From an uncultured Clostridia bacterium (GTDB lineage Bacteria > Bacillota > Clostridia > Oscillospirales > Acutalibacteraceae), in contig CALWVC010000007.1 in NCBI GenBank assembly GCA_944384865.1, positions 1 to 16,172 of the forward strand: a DNA stretch of 16,172 bases, given 5' to 3'. Numbering within the stretch: the first letter of the stretch is position 1; each line of letters begins with the position of its first letter. Made by a program: the position numbers and the translations under genes. This document shows positions 6,977 through 14,447 of this stretch, in pieces. The notes under the pieces are model-generated. The model was given only the letters and a program-made list of their open reading frames with translations, was not told where the DNA came from and did no database searches.

Positions 6977-7113
6977 TGGAAATATAAAGGGGAGTAGCTT
7001 GCAGCTCTGGCTGTAATGGACGGCGTCATACACGACAGCATCATGTTGCTGTTCGCCCACATTTTTAAAAGCGAGACTTTTATCATACCCCGCCGTATGA
7101 TAAAAGTCTTTTT
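6977..7113 (+). ncRNA. yybP-ykoY (Mn2+-sensing) riboswitch with terminator expression platform
   Basis: The leader carries the conserved pieces of the yybP-ykoY aptamer in the right order. ATAAAG (6984-6989) runs into GGGGAGTAGC (6989-6998). A P2 hairpin follows (TTGCAGC 6999-7005 with GCTGTAA 7010-7016). The conserved CGTCA (7024-7028) lies within a second arm whose top stem is ACAGCA/TGCTGT (7035-7040/7047-7052). The closing strand AGCGAGACTTTTAT (7070-7083) completes P1. In characterised members the GGGGAGUAGC and CGUCA loops dock to create the Mn2+ site. The 3' P1 strand is also the 5' arm of the terminator at 7074-7113, so ligand-stabilised P1 would block termination: a predicted ON switch. 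The aptamer match is strong; the downstream gene is not one of the usual Mn2+ exporters. Confidence 0.9.
7074..7113 (+). terminator. Riboswitch-controlled intrinsic terminator
   Basis: A perfect 15-bp stem (7074-7088 with 7095-7109) with loop CCCGCC is followed by a run of T at 7109-7113. It lies upstream, not downstream, of the gene at 7160, and its 5' arm overlaps the aptamer's closing strand (7070-7083), so it is an attenuator of the oadB message. Confidence 0.9.
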
Positions 7114-7159
7114 ATATGATAAAAATAATGGTATGTTCAAGGGAAGGAATTGGTGAAGT

Positions 7160-8254
7160 TTGGAAGTTTTGTACGAAAACCTGCTCCATATTAACTGGCA
7201 GCAGATTGTGATGTGGTGTATCGGCGGCGTGCTGATCTTTCTGGCAATCAAGAAAGAAATGGAGCCGACCTTGTTACTGCCAATCGGATTTGGTGCAATT
7301 TTGATCAATCTGCCCATGTCCGGCGCAAAAGAGACCATCGACTATCTGTTTGAAATTGGCATCAACAGCAATGAGTTGATGCCGCTGATCCTGTTTATCG
7401 GCATCGGCGCGATGATCGACTTTGAGCCGCTACTGACCAATCCGAAACTGATGCTGTTCGGCGCGGCAGCCCAGTTTGGTATCTTCTTCACGCTATGCAT
7501 GGCTTCTCTGTTTGGATTTGACCTGCGCGACGCTGCTTCGGTTGCAATCATCGGCGCAGCTGACGGCCCCACATCAATTTTCGTCGCTAATACGTTGGGT
7601 TCCAGCTATACTGCCGCAATCATGGTTGCCGCTTATTCTTATATGGCGTTGGTGCCGATCATTCAACCGCCGGTCATCAAGCTGATTACTACCAAAAAAG
7701 AACGCATGATCCACATGAAAAATACCAACCGCAAGGTTTCCAAAACCACGAAAATCCTGTTTCCCATCCTGGTAACGGTAATCGTGGGTATTGTAGCGCC
7801 CAAGTCGGTAGCGCTGATTGGCTTTTTAATGTTTGGCAACCTGATCCGGGAATGCGGCGTGCTCAACTCTTTGTCTGAAACGGCGCAAAATGTGCTGGCC
7901 AATCTGATTACCATTTTCTTAGGCATCACCATTGCCGCGCGTATGACCGCCGAAGAATTTTTACGCCCCACGACCCTGTTAATTTTGGCGCTGGGTCTGG
8001 TCGCATTTATTTTCGATACCTTCGGCGGTGTGCTGCTGGCAAAGTTGATGAATCTGTTCTGCAAGAACAAAATTAACCCGATGATCGGCGCATCCGGTAT
8101 TTCAGCGTTTCCGATGTCTGCCCGTGTCGTACACAAACTGGGCCGCGAGGAAGACGAACAAAACTTTTTATTGATGCACGCAGTCGGTGTCAATGTCTCC
8201 GGTCAGATCGCTTCGGTCATTGCCGGTGGTTTGATTCTCGGCTTTGTAGGTTAA
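7160..8254 (+). CDS. Na+-translocating decarboxylase beta subunit (OadB/GcdB/MmdB family)
   Basis: This family is the integral membrane subunit that decarboxylates carboxybiotin and exports Na+ in oxaloacetate, glutaconyl-CoA and methylmalonyl-CoA decarboxylases. The 364-aa product has many hydrophobic helices and the family signatures: PIGFGAILINLP (41-52), GAADGPTSIFVANTLG (132-147, with the conserved Asp at 135), FGNLIRECGV (225-234), and NPMIGASGISAFPMSARVVHKLG (306-328), associated with the Na+/carboxybiotin site. The start is TTG 7160: GGAAGGAA lies at 7142-7149 and an in-frame stop at 7154 excludes anything earlier. No biotin-carrier or carboxyltransferase (alpha) gene is in the window, so which decarboxylase it serves cannot be read from context. 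It is controlled by a yybP-ykoY riboswitch and followed 12 nt later by an OadG-like gene. Confidence 0.92.
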   Translation: MEVLYENLLHINWQQIVMWCIGGVLIFLAIKKEMEPTLLLPIGFGAILINLPMSGAKETIDYLFEIGINSNELMPLILFIGIGAMIDFEPLLTNPKLMLFGAAAQFGIFFTLCMASLFGFDLRDAASVAIIGAADGPTSIFVANTLGSSYTAAIMVAAYSYMALVPIIQPPVIKLITTKKERMIHMKNTNRKVSKTTKILFPILVTVIVGIVAPKSVALIGFLMFGNLIRECGVLNSLSETAQNVLANLITIFLGITIAARMTAEEFLRPTTLLILALGLVAFIFDTFGGVLLAKLMNLFCKNKINPMIGASGISAFPMSARVVHKLGREEDEQNFLLMHAVGVNVSGQIASVIAGGLILGFVG

Positions 8255-8266
8255 GGAGGCTGCCCT

Positions 8267-8434
8267 ATGGAAATCAATTTTGATGCTTTTTTGAATTCTC
8301 TGCCGATTATGGGCAAAGGAATGCTTGGAATCTTTATCGTTACCATCGTTATTTTAGCCGCGATCTATCTGCTAAACACCATTACCGGCGCTTTATCAGA
8401 TATCAAGCAGGCAAAAAAAGAACAGAAAAAGTAA
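8267..8434 (+). CDS. OadG-like small membrane protein (decarboxylase gamma subunit type)
   Basis: A 55-aa protein with TAAGGAGG at 8252-8259 and ATG 8267, 12 nt after the beta-subunit stop. It has one N-terminal-half membrane helix (MGKGMLGIFIVTIVILAAIYLLN) and a short lysine-rich tail (KQAKKEQKK). A small single-pass protein next to OadB, with the 'G-x-G-M-x-G-I-F' helix start, fits the OadG/gamma-type subunit that holds the complex together at the membrane. The usual metal-binding C-terminal extension of OadG is missing. It is probably translated together with the beta subunit and ends just before the terminator at 8450. Confidence 0.7.
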   Translation: MEINFDAFLNSLPIMGKGMLGIFIVTIVILAAIYLLNTITGALSDIKQAKKEQKK

Positions 8435-8449
8435 ACGTATACTATATCG

Positions 8450-8480
8450 AAAAACGCTGTGTGATCACACAGCGTTTTTT
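8450..8480. terminator. Bidirectional terminator between oadG-like gene and dehydratase gene
   Basis: A perfect 30-nt palindrome (8450-8479) begins AAAAACGCTGTGTGA and ends TCACACAGCGTTTTT. Either strand gives a GC-containing hairpin followed by T residues. It separates two convergent genes ending at 8434 and 8528. Confidence 0.85.
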
Positions 8481-8527
8481 CATTTGCCCAAAAGGCAATC
8501 TGTTAGATAGATAAAAATAAAGTTTCC

Positions 8528-9835
8528 CTATTTCACATTCACCATCTGCTGTTGTTTCTGCGCTGTTGCCTGTGCAGTTTCCTGCTGTTCGATCTTTTCC
8601 CGGGCGACCGACAGCATCAATTTGATGCGATTTTCCTGATTGGTTTTTGTCGCGCCGGGATCATAGTCAATCGCCACAATATTTGCCGTTGGATGTTGCT
8701 TGCGAATGACCCGAATCATACCCTTACCAACAATATGGTTTGGTAAACATCCAAAGGGCTGTGTGCAGATGATATTGTCGATTCCACTGTGAATCAGCTC
8801 CAGCATTTCACCGGTCAGCAGCCATCCCTCGCCCATCATGTTTCCATCTGACAAATAACCGTTGGTTAGCGATTTAATCGTTTCAAAATCCGACGGTGCC
8901 CGCAATTGTGGATACTTTTTCACCGTATCGATCAGTTTATTCTGAAAATTCACAAACAGCTTTTTCATCAGCAGCGACACAAAGCCCTTCATAAACTTGA
9001 TATGAAATTTTTTCACATCTACCATGTGGTGATCGCCCATAAAAATAATAAAATCCAATAACCCGGGAACACAAACCTCACAATCCTGCTGGGCTAGAAA
9101 CTTTTCCAGATTGTTGTTGCCCAGCGGTGCAAATTTAATATAAATCTCGCCGACGACGCCAACCTTCACTTTTTCTGTCCGATGAACCGGGATCTGCACA
9201 AAGCTCTCTGTTATCTCATCCAGCGTCCGGCGCATATGCCGGATACTCATCTTCCGGTCCAACAATGTGGAAATCCAGTGTTCCAGCAGCGCGTCTGTAT
9301 CCCCCGGATGCACCTCATACGGCCGGATCTGATTGGAAAGCAGCATCAAAAGATCGCCATATACCACCGCGCCCAACAACTTGAAAATCATTTTCGGTGT
9401 AAATTTAAAACCGGGATTTTTCTCCATGCCCGCCAAATTGAACGAGATCACCGGAATATAATCCAATCCCCGTTTTTTTAACGCTTTACGCAGCAGATGA
9501 ATATAGTTGGACGCCCGACATCCGCCGCCGGTCTGCGTAATCATCAGCGCCGTTTTATGCAGATCATATTTGCCACTGTTCAGCTCGTTCATCATCTGTC
9601 CGATGACCAGCAACGCCGGATAACAGGTATCGTTATGTACGCTCTGCAACCCTTGATTCACAATCTCCGGATCGGTAGAGGTCATCAAAACAATATTGTA
9701 TCCTGCTTCCTGCATGATCTGCTCGATAAACTTGAAATGGATCGGCAGCATCTGCGGAATCAGAATGGTATATTCCCGCCGCATTTCTTCTGTAAACAGC
9801 AGCCGTCCGTTTTGATCATAAATAAGCTCCGCCAC
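8528..9835 (-). CDS. 2-hydroxyacyl-CoA dehydratase-like protein (C-terminal part of the large activase/dehydratase protein, as a separate gene)
   Basis: The 435-aa product matches the C-terminal third (COG3581-type, related to HgdB) of the roughly 1400-aa Firmicutes protein annotated as 2-hydroxyacyl-CoA dehydratase. Visible signatures are FTEEMRREYTILIPQMLPIHF (14-34), NDTCYPALLVIGQM, TGGGCRASNYIHLLRKAL, FMGDHHMVDVKKFHIK, GEGWLLTGEMLELIHSGIDNIICTQPFGCLPNHIVGKGM and a Gln-rich tail. Conserved cysteines (NDTCYP, GGGCRA, PFGCLP) are typical Fe-S ligands in the dehydratase fold. The start is GTG 9835 with GGAG seven bases upstream, 23 nt after the stop of the activase gene, so the two form one operon. 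The substrate is not known for this subgroup and no HgdA partner is visible. Confidence 0.85.
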   Translation of the reverse strand: MAELIYDQNGRLLFTEEMRREYTILIPQMLPIHFKFIEQIMQEAGYNIVLMTSTDPEIVNQGLQSVHNDTCYPALLVIGQMMNELNSGKYDLHKTALMITQTGGGCRASNYIHLLRKALKKRGLDYIPVISFNLAGMEKNPGFKFTPKMIFKLLGAVVYGDLLMLLSNQIRPYEVHPGDTDALLEHWISTLLDRKMSIRHMRRTLDEITESFVQIPVHRTEKVKVGVVGEIYIKFAPLGNNNLEKFLAQQDCEVCVPGLLDFIIFMGDHHMVDVKKFHIKFMKGFVSLLMKKLFVNFQNKLIDTVKKYPQLRAPSDFETIKSLTNGYLSDGNMMGEGWLLTGEMLELIHSGIDNIICTQPFGCLPNHIVGKGMIRVIRKQHPTANIVAIDYDPGATKTNQENRIKLMLSVAREKIEQQETAQATAQKQQQMVNVK

Positions 9836-9858
9836 AATAAAACTCCGTTTCCAAAAAC

Positions 9859-12789
9859 TTATTTTGCCTGTTTGGTGCCCACAGCCTCGATCAAACTGCG
9901 CAGGCGAATTTTTGCAGCGCCCAGATTATTGATCTCATCGATCTTGATCTGGGTATAAATTCGATCGCCGCTCTCCAAAATTTCCTTAACCTCATCGGTC
10001 GTAATCGCATCCAACCCACATCCGAAGGAAACCAGCTGCACCAAATTGATATTCTCATGCTCGGTCACATATTTTGCCGCTGCATACAATCTAGAGTGAT
10101 AAGTCCACTGATTCAGAACATTCACTCTAAACCGCTCCCGTGGGCGTAATGCATCTTCAGAAATCACAACCAGCCCCAGTGAAGTCAGCAACTTATCGAT
10201 GCCGTGGTTGATCTCTGGATCCGCATGGTACGGCCGCCCGGCCAGCACAATGGTCTGCAGCCCGTTTTCTTTTGCATACTGCAGCGCATGATCGCCAAAT
10301 TCATAAATCGACTGCTGGTAGGCAGCATATTCGGCATAAGCCGCTTCAACCGCCGCTCTGGTCTGTGATCGGGGCACATCAAACTGCGCATGAAAATAAT
10401 CGCAGGCCGCCTTTTTAAAGGACTTTGCATGAGGCGCAAAATACGGGTTCAAAAAGCGGACCGTTTTCAACTGTTCGATATTTGCCGCCAACAACTCCGG
10501 ATAATAGGCTACTACCGGACAGTTATAATGATTATCGCCCATATCCTGATCAAAATTATACGGCATACAGGGATAAAAGATCACCTTTACCCCGTCATTG
10601 AGCAATTTTTCAATATGTCCGTGCATCAGCTTTGCAGGATAACATACCGTATCTGACGGAATAGTATGCTGGCCCTTGACATACAGTTCTCTGGTTGAAA
10701 AGCCGGAGGTAACCACCTCAAAGCCGATACCGGTCAGCAATGTATACCAAAACGGCAACAGCTCATACATATTCAGGCCCATCGGCAGCCCGATCTTGCC
10801 CAGCGCCCCCGGCTTCGGCTGATAAGAAGAAAGTTTCTGCCGCTTAAATTCATAGGCATCGGGAAGTTTTTTCGCCGCTTTACCCAGCGGCCGGTCGCAC
10901 CGGTTGCCGGAAATAAACCGTTTGCCGCTGCTGAAAATGTTAATGGTCAGTTTACAATGGTTGGTACAGTGCTGACATTGCGCATGCTGCGCTTTACACG
11001 AAAAATTACGCAGTGCCTCTTCATCCAGCAGTTCGCTGTGCGTCGGATGTTTGGATTTCGCATACAATGCTGCGCCGTACGCGCCCATTAATCCGGCGAT
11101 TTTCGGGCGAACCACCTGTTTGCCGATTTCCAGCTCAAAGGCCCGGAGAATTGAGTCATTTAAAAATGTTCCGCCCTGCACCACAATGTTCTCGCCCAAC
11201 TCACTGGCTGACCGGGCGCGAATCACTTTATATACCGCATTTTTCACAACGCTGATACTTAGCCCCGCGGAAATATCGTCTACCCCGGCGCCGTCGTTTT
11301 GTGCCTGTTTAACCGAAGAATTCATAAATACCGTACAGCGCGAACCCAGATTGACCGGATGCTTTGCAAACAGCCCCAACTTCGCGAAGTCTGCGCTGGT
11401 GTATCCCAGCGCGCTGGCAAAGGTCTCGATAAACGATCCGCAGCCTGACGAGCAGGCCTCGTTGAGCATGATCGAATCTACCACGCCCTTTTTTAGCTTA
11501 AAGCATTTCATATCCTGCCCGCCGATATCGATAATAAAATCCACATCTTTATTGAATTTTTTCGCAGCGTAATAATGCGCGGTGGTTTCCACAATGCCAA
11601 AATCCGCGCCAAAAGCGTTTTTGATCAGTTCTTCACCATAACCGGTGACTGCCGCGCCACGAATGGTGATCCGGTCGCCGCACAGTTTCAAAATTTCCAG
11701 TAGTTGTGCCTGTACAACGTGCATTGGGTCGCCTTTATTGGAAGTATAGTATGTATACAGCAGTTTTTCATCCTGATCGATCAGTGTCAGCTTGGTTGTC
11801 GTAGAGCCCGCGTCAATTCCCAGATATGCGTCTCCTTTATAACCCGCCGGATCGGTATATTCCACATCGTTGCGTTCATGCCGGTCGCAAAACGCGGCAT
11901 ACTCCTCTTGCGAGGCAAACAACGGCGGAAGCGTATCGGTCAAATTGGTTTTACGCTCTGCTTTCTTGAGTTTTTCCAACACCTGCTCCACCGACAAAGA
12001 CGCAGTCTTTTTGCTTTGCAGTGCGGCACCCATCGCCACAAAATATTGTGCATTTTCAGGAAACACCGCATGCTCGGCATCCAGTTCCAACGTTTTGACA
12101 AACCGGTCCCGCAGACCGTATAAAAACGTCAACGGCCCGCCCAGAAAACAGACTTTTCCCTGAATATCCCGACCCTGTGCCAGACCCGCGATGGTCTGGT
12201 TGACAATCGCCTGAAAAATCGACGCCGCTACATCCGCCTTGCTGGCGCCCTGGTTCAGCAACGGTTGAATATCAGATTTTGCAAATACCCCGCAACGGGA
12301 GGCAATATTATAAATCTGCTGATGCTGCAGGCTGAGCCGGTCCAGCTCTTCCAGAGACAGCGAGAGCAAGGACGCCATCTGATCTACAAACGCGCCAGTA
12401 CCGCCGGCGCAGCTTCCGTTCATCCGCTCTTCGTTGCCGCCGGTTAAAAACAGGATTTTTGCATCCTCACCGCCCAGTTCTACAACGACATCTACATCGC
12501 CAATCAGCGTATCCACCGCAACCTTGGTCGCATAAACCTCCTGCACAAAATCCAGCCCGGTCATCTGGGCCACATTCAGCGCAGCAGAACCGGAAAGCGA
12601 TACCGTAACAGTATCAGCGTCGGAGGCAGACACAGCCGCTTTCAGCATCTCAACCGCTTTTTCTCTGGATTTGGAATGATGCCGCTGATAATCTTTATAA
12701 ATTAACTGATCCTGCTGGTCCAACACAACCACCTTGACGGTTGTGGAACCGATATCTATACCAGCGTGGTATATTTTATGTTCCGTCAC
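9859..12789 (-). CDS. Acyl-CoA dehydratase activase with two BadF/BcrA/HgdC-type ATPase domains plus DUF2229 region
   Basis: Activases of this family are ASKHA-fold ATPases with a bridging [4Fe-4S] cluster that inject an electron into 2-hydroxyacyl-CoA dehydratases. The 976-aa protein has a first ATPase domain starting HAGIDIGSTTVKVVVLD (8-24) with SCAGGTGAF (Cys127) and ASRCGVFA (Cys166), equivalent to the two cluster cysteines of HgdC. A second domain starts YLGIDAGSTTTK (322-333), with IGGQDMKCF, EACSSGCGSF (Cys446, 450) and GSRCTVF (Cys485). A cysteine cluster follows (598, 605, 608, 612, 631), then the DUF2229 part (KIGLPMGLNMYELLPFWYTLL) up to KIDEINNLGAAKIRLRSL near the end. The start is GTG 12789 with GAGGTG upstream. 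The promoter at 12826-12854 drives it and the following dehydratase-like gene. Confidence 0.92.
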   Translation of the reverse strand: MTEHKIYHAGIDIGSTTVKVVVLDQQDQLIYKDYQRHHSKSREKAVEMLKAAVSASDADTVTVSLSGSAALNVAQMTGLDFVQEVYATKVAVDTLIGDVDVVVELGGEDAKILFLTGGNEERMNGSCAGGTGAFVDQMASLLSLSLEELDRLSLQHQQIYNIASRCGVFAKSDIQPLLNQGASKADVAASIFQAIVNQTIAGLAQGRDIQGKVCFLGGPLTFLYGLRDRFVKTLELDAEHAVFPENAQYFVAMGAALQSKKTASLSVEQVLEKLKKAERKTNLTDTLPPLFASQEEYAAFCDRHERNDVEYTDPAGYKGDAYLGIDAGSTTTKLTLIDQDEKLLYTYYTSNKGDPMHVVQAQLLEILKLCGDRITIRGAAVTGYGEELIKNAFGADFGIVETTAHYYAAKKFNKDVDFIIDIGGQDMKCFKLKKGVVDSIMLNEACSSGCGSFIETFASALGYTSADFAKLGLFAKHPVNLGSRCTVFMNSSVKQAQNDGAGVDDISAGLSISVVKNAVYKVIRARSASELGENIVVQGGTFLNDSILRAFELEIGKQVVRPKIAGLMGAYGAALYAKSKHPTHSELLDEEALRNFSCKAQHAQCQHCTNHCKLTINIFSSGKRFISGNRCDRPLGKAAKKLPDAYEFKRQKLSSYQPKPGALGKIGLPMGLNMYELLPFWYTLLTGIGFEVVTSGFSTRELYVKGQHTIPSDTVCYPAKLMHGHIEKLLNDGVKVIFYPCMPYNFDQDMGDNHYNCPVVAYYPELLAANIEQLKTVRFLNPYFAPHAKSFKKAACDYFHAQFDVPRSQTRAAVEAAYAEYAAYQQSIYEFGDHALQYAKENGLQTIVLAGRPYHADPEINHGIDKLLTSLGLVVISEDALRPRERFRVNVLNQWTYHSRLYAAAKYVTEHENINLVQLVSFGCGLDAITTDEVKEILESGDRIYTQIKIDEINNLGAAKIRLRSLIEAVGTKQAK

Positions 12790-12825
12790 AACGTCACCTC
12801 AAAACATTTCGCTGTTTCTTATTCT

Positions 12826-12854
12826 ACTATAAAAACTTCATAAATGGAAGTCAA
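12826..12854 (-). promoter_or_regulatory. Sigma-A promoter of the activase/dehydratase operon
   Basis: On the minus strand, TTGACT (12849-12854) and TATAGT (12826-12831) are separated by exactly 17 nt, with the start of transcription near 12819. It lies in the 123-nt gap after the phosphodiesterase gene, so the activase operon has its own promoter. Confidence 0.7.
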
Positions 12855-12912
12855 AAAATCTGTCTAATTGCATAAATTTTTCTCGATTCGGCAAAATTCG
12901 ATCTTCTATATA

Positions 12913-13380
12913 TCAAAAATATACAATATTTGTTATAATTTGCCGGTTTGCAATATCAACATAGCCATAGCTGGGCTTGCCGCTGCGCGGAAACGCGACC
13001 GACCCGGGATTCAGAATATACAATCCGTTTTGATAATCCTGATGAGCAATATGCGTATGTCCGAACAGCAGCAGATCGGCACCGGCTTTTTCCGCCGCTG
13101 CAATCGCTGTTTCATAGCTGTATTTCACTCCATACAAATGCCCGTGAGTCATAAAAATGCGTTTGCCGCCAATCTGCAACAGCTGCGTAGCAGGCGCATC
13201 AGCAAAATCACAGTTGCCCTTGACAACATGGAAAACTATATTTGGATATAGTTTCTCTAAATATTGCAGCTCCCGAAGGCCGTCGCCCAGAAACAGCAGA
13301 ATTTCAGGCTGCGACCGTTCAATCGCCTGCTCGACAGGCGTTGTCCGCCCGTGTGCATCCGATAAGACCAATATACGCAA
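12913..13380 (-). CDS. YfcE-like metallophosphoesterase
   Basis: A 155-aa single-domain calcineurin-type phosphodiesterase of the YfcE/MJ0936 group, enzymes that use two Mn2+ or similar ions to hydrolyse phosphodiesters; the natural substrate is generally unknown. Metal ligands are visible in LVLSDAHG (D8, H10), FLGDG (D33), GNCD (N56), THGH (H79, H81) and FGHTH (H108, H110), followed by LNPGS. The frame can be opened at GTG 13389, but AGGAAG (13389-13394) would then abut the start. TTG 13380 lies eight bases after that site and gives the family's typical opening MRILVLSDAHG, so I chose it. It is divergent from the three small genes at 13451. Confidence 0.9.
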   Translation of the reverse strand: MRILVLSDAHGRTTPVEQAIERSQPEILLFLGDGLRELQYLEKLYPNIVFHVVKGNCDFADAPATQLLQIGGKRIFMTHGHLYGVKYSYETAIAAAEKAGADLLLFGHTHIAHQDYQNGLYILNPGSVAFPRSGKPSYGYVDIANRQIITNIVYF

Positions 13381-13394
13381 ACAAGACACTTCCT

Positions 13395-13424
13395 ATCATA
13401 ACAATGTATTCGCCCGCATACTAT
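13395..13424 (+). promoter_or_regulatory. Sigma-E-like (sporulation mother-cell) promoter before the three small genes
   Basis: CATACTAT (13417-13424) differs in one position from the sigma-E -10 consensus CATACAAT. ATCATAAC (13395-13402) lies 14 nt upstream and shares TCATA with the sigma-E -35. No good sigma-A pair is seen in this 70-nt interval. It is a motif match only; TATGAT at 13422-13427 could be a sigma-A -10 without a -35. Confidence 0.45.
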
Positions 13425-13450
13425 GATAACACAAAAGGAGTTGATAGCCC

Positions 13451-13672
13451 ATGATAGATCAACATCAAATTGACGAACTGCTGAACAAAGCCCGACAAGA
13501 CGGCGCAAGCCCGGTAGAACGATTGATGAAAAATCTCAAGCCTGAAGATGCAAAACGACTGAACGCCATACTGGCCGACGAACAGGCGACCCGGCAGCTG
13601 CTGTCCACCCCACAGGCGCAGGCGCTGCTGAAAAAAATTGTAGAAAGCCAAAACGGGCATCCGGGCAAATAA
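13451..13672 (+). CDS. Small helical protein of unknown function, first of three
   Basis: I do not recognise a named family. The 73-aa product is soluble and helical, with alternating charged stretches (IDELLNKARQDG, VERLMKNLKPEDAKRLNAIL, RQLLSTPQAQALLKKIVE) and a short Gly/Pro tail. It has AAAGGAG at 13434-13440, ten bases before ATG 13451. The next gene starts 43 nt after its stop, so all three probably share one transcript from the sigma-E-like promoter. A spore-related role is a guess from that promoter. Confidence 0.7.
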   Translation: MIDQHQIDELLNKARQDGASPVERLMKNLKPEDAKRLNAILADEQATRQLLSTPQAQALLKKIVESQNGHPGK

Positions 13673-13715
13673 GCCAGCTAAATTCTGTGAGCCGGCTGGA
13701 AAGGACGGTTTGAAC

Positions 13716-14084
13716 ATGGATGATCTGACTGAAAAGCTCACTTCCCTGTTACAGAACCCCAAAGGCATGGAACAGATCAAAAATATCGCCCAATCTTTTT
13801 TGCAGCAGAACACGCCTGCACAGCCTGCACCAGCGCCATCTGCGCCGGCGTCCGCCGGCGGCGGAGGGCTGGATATCAGCCCCGATATGCTGCAAACCGT
13901 TGCAAAACTGTCGTCCGTCTTCAAAACGCAGAATACTGAGGATGATAACATCCGTTTTCTGCTGGCTCTTAAACCGCTACTCAGCGAAGAACGCCGGGCC
14001 AGAACCGACACCGCGATGAAGCTGATGAAAATGATGAAGCTCCTGCCGGCATTGACTGAAAGCGGGATCTTTTCCATGTTTTAA
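13716..14084 (+). CDS. Conserved-type small clostridial protein of unknown function, second of three
   Basis: A 122-aa protein with a helical N terminus (MDDLTEKLTSLLQNPKGMEQI), an Ala/Pro/Gly-rich linker (about residues 30-52) and a C-terminal helical block. The block contains DDNIRFLLALKPLLSEERRARTDTAMKLMKMMKLLPAL and ends ESGIFSMF. The 'ALKPLLSEERR...D.A.KL.K...LLPAL.ESG' pattern recurs, as I remember it, in uncharacterised proteins of many Clostridia next to a hydrophobic partner like the following gene. The frame can start at TTG 13710, but AAGGA (13701-13705) is better spaced for ATG 13716. It is co-directional with the third gene, 12 nt downstream. Confidence 0.75.
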   Translation: MDDLTEKLTSLLQNPKGMEQIKNIAQSFLQQNTPAQPAPAPSAPASAGGGGLDISPDMLQTVAKLSSVFKTQNTEDDNIRFLLALKPLLSEERRARTDTAMKLMKMMKLLPALTESGIFSMF

Positions 14085-14096
14085 GGATGAACGCCT

Positions 14097-14447
14097 ATGA
14101 ACGAATATTCACTATCCCAAATCAAAAATATGCAGGAAGAAGCGACGCGCCGGGTTCGGGAAATGCAACAGCGCTCCAAGCAAAAAGTAGAACAAACCAA
14201 CCGTCAGATGGAAAACAGGGCGCATCCGCCAGCCGCCCCGTCTCCACCTCAGAAACCGGATAAACCGGTCCCGACACCGGCAAAAAAACACGGCGGTGGG
14301 CTGAATTTCTTAAAATCGCTGGATTTAAAACAACTGATTGGTGAAGATTCTGAACAAACCATGCTGCTTTTGCTGATTCTGCTGTTACTCAGCGACGATC
14401 ACAGCGATGATTTTCTGATTTATGCACTGCTGTATATTATGCTTTAA
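14097..14447 (+). CDS. Small protein with coiled-coil N terminus and Leu-rich hydrophobic C terminus, third of three
   Basis: A 116-aa protein of unknown function. Residues about 1-40 are highly charged and coiled-coil-like (QIKNMQEEATRRVREMQQRS, then KQKVEQTNRQME). A Pro-rich linker (44-63) is followed by a basic GGG hinge. The C terminus is LNFLKSLDLKQLIGEDSEQTM, then two short Leu/Ile-rich segments separated by an acidic turn SDDHSDD. The hydrophobic segments are too short for a normal pair of membrane helices, so membrane association or oligomerisation through a helical hairpin is more likely. It starts 12 nt after the second gene and has AAGGATG upstream. The hairpin at 14448-14481 begins one base after the stop. 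Confidence 0.72.
   Translation: MNEYSLSQIKNMQEEATRRVREMQQRSKQKVEQTNRQMENRAHPPAAPSPPQKPDKPVPTPAKKHGGGLNFLKSLDLKQLIGEDSEQTMLLLLILLLLSDDHSDDFLIYALLYIML

Noticed and set aside
6964..7338. 124-aa minus-strand open frame over the riboswitch and the start of oadB
   Set aside because: It lies opposite a well-supported riboswitch and the N-terminal half of a conserved gene, has no recognisable domain, and its sequence is the complement of membrane-helix codons.
12880..12905. Possible terminator hairpin with ATTCG repeats after the phosphodiesterase gene
   Set aside because: The ATTCG units are mainly direct repeats rather than inverted, and no stable stem followed by a T-run forms.
13421..14077. 218-aa minus-strand open frame opposite the small-gene cluster
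   Set aside because: The plus-strand genes have good ribosome binding sites, tight spacing and plausible protein composition, while the minus frame is Ser/Phe-rich shadow sequence.
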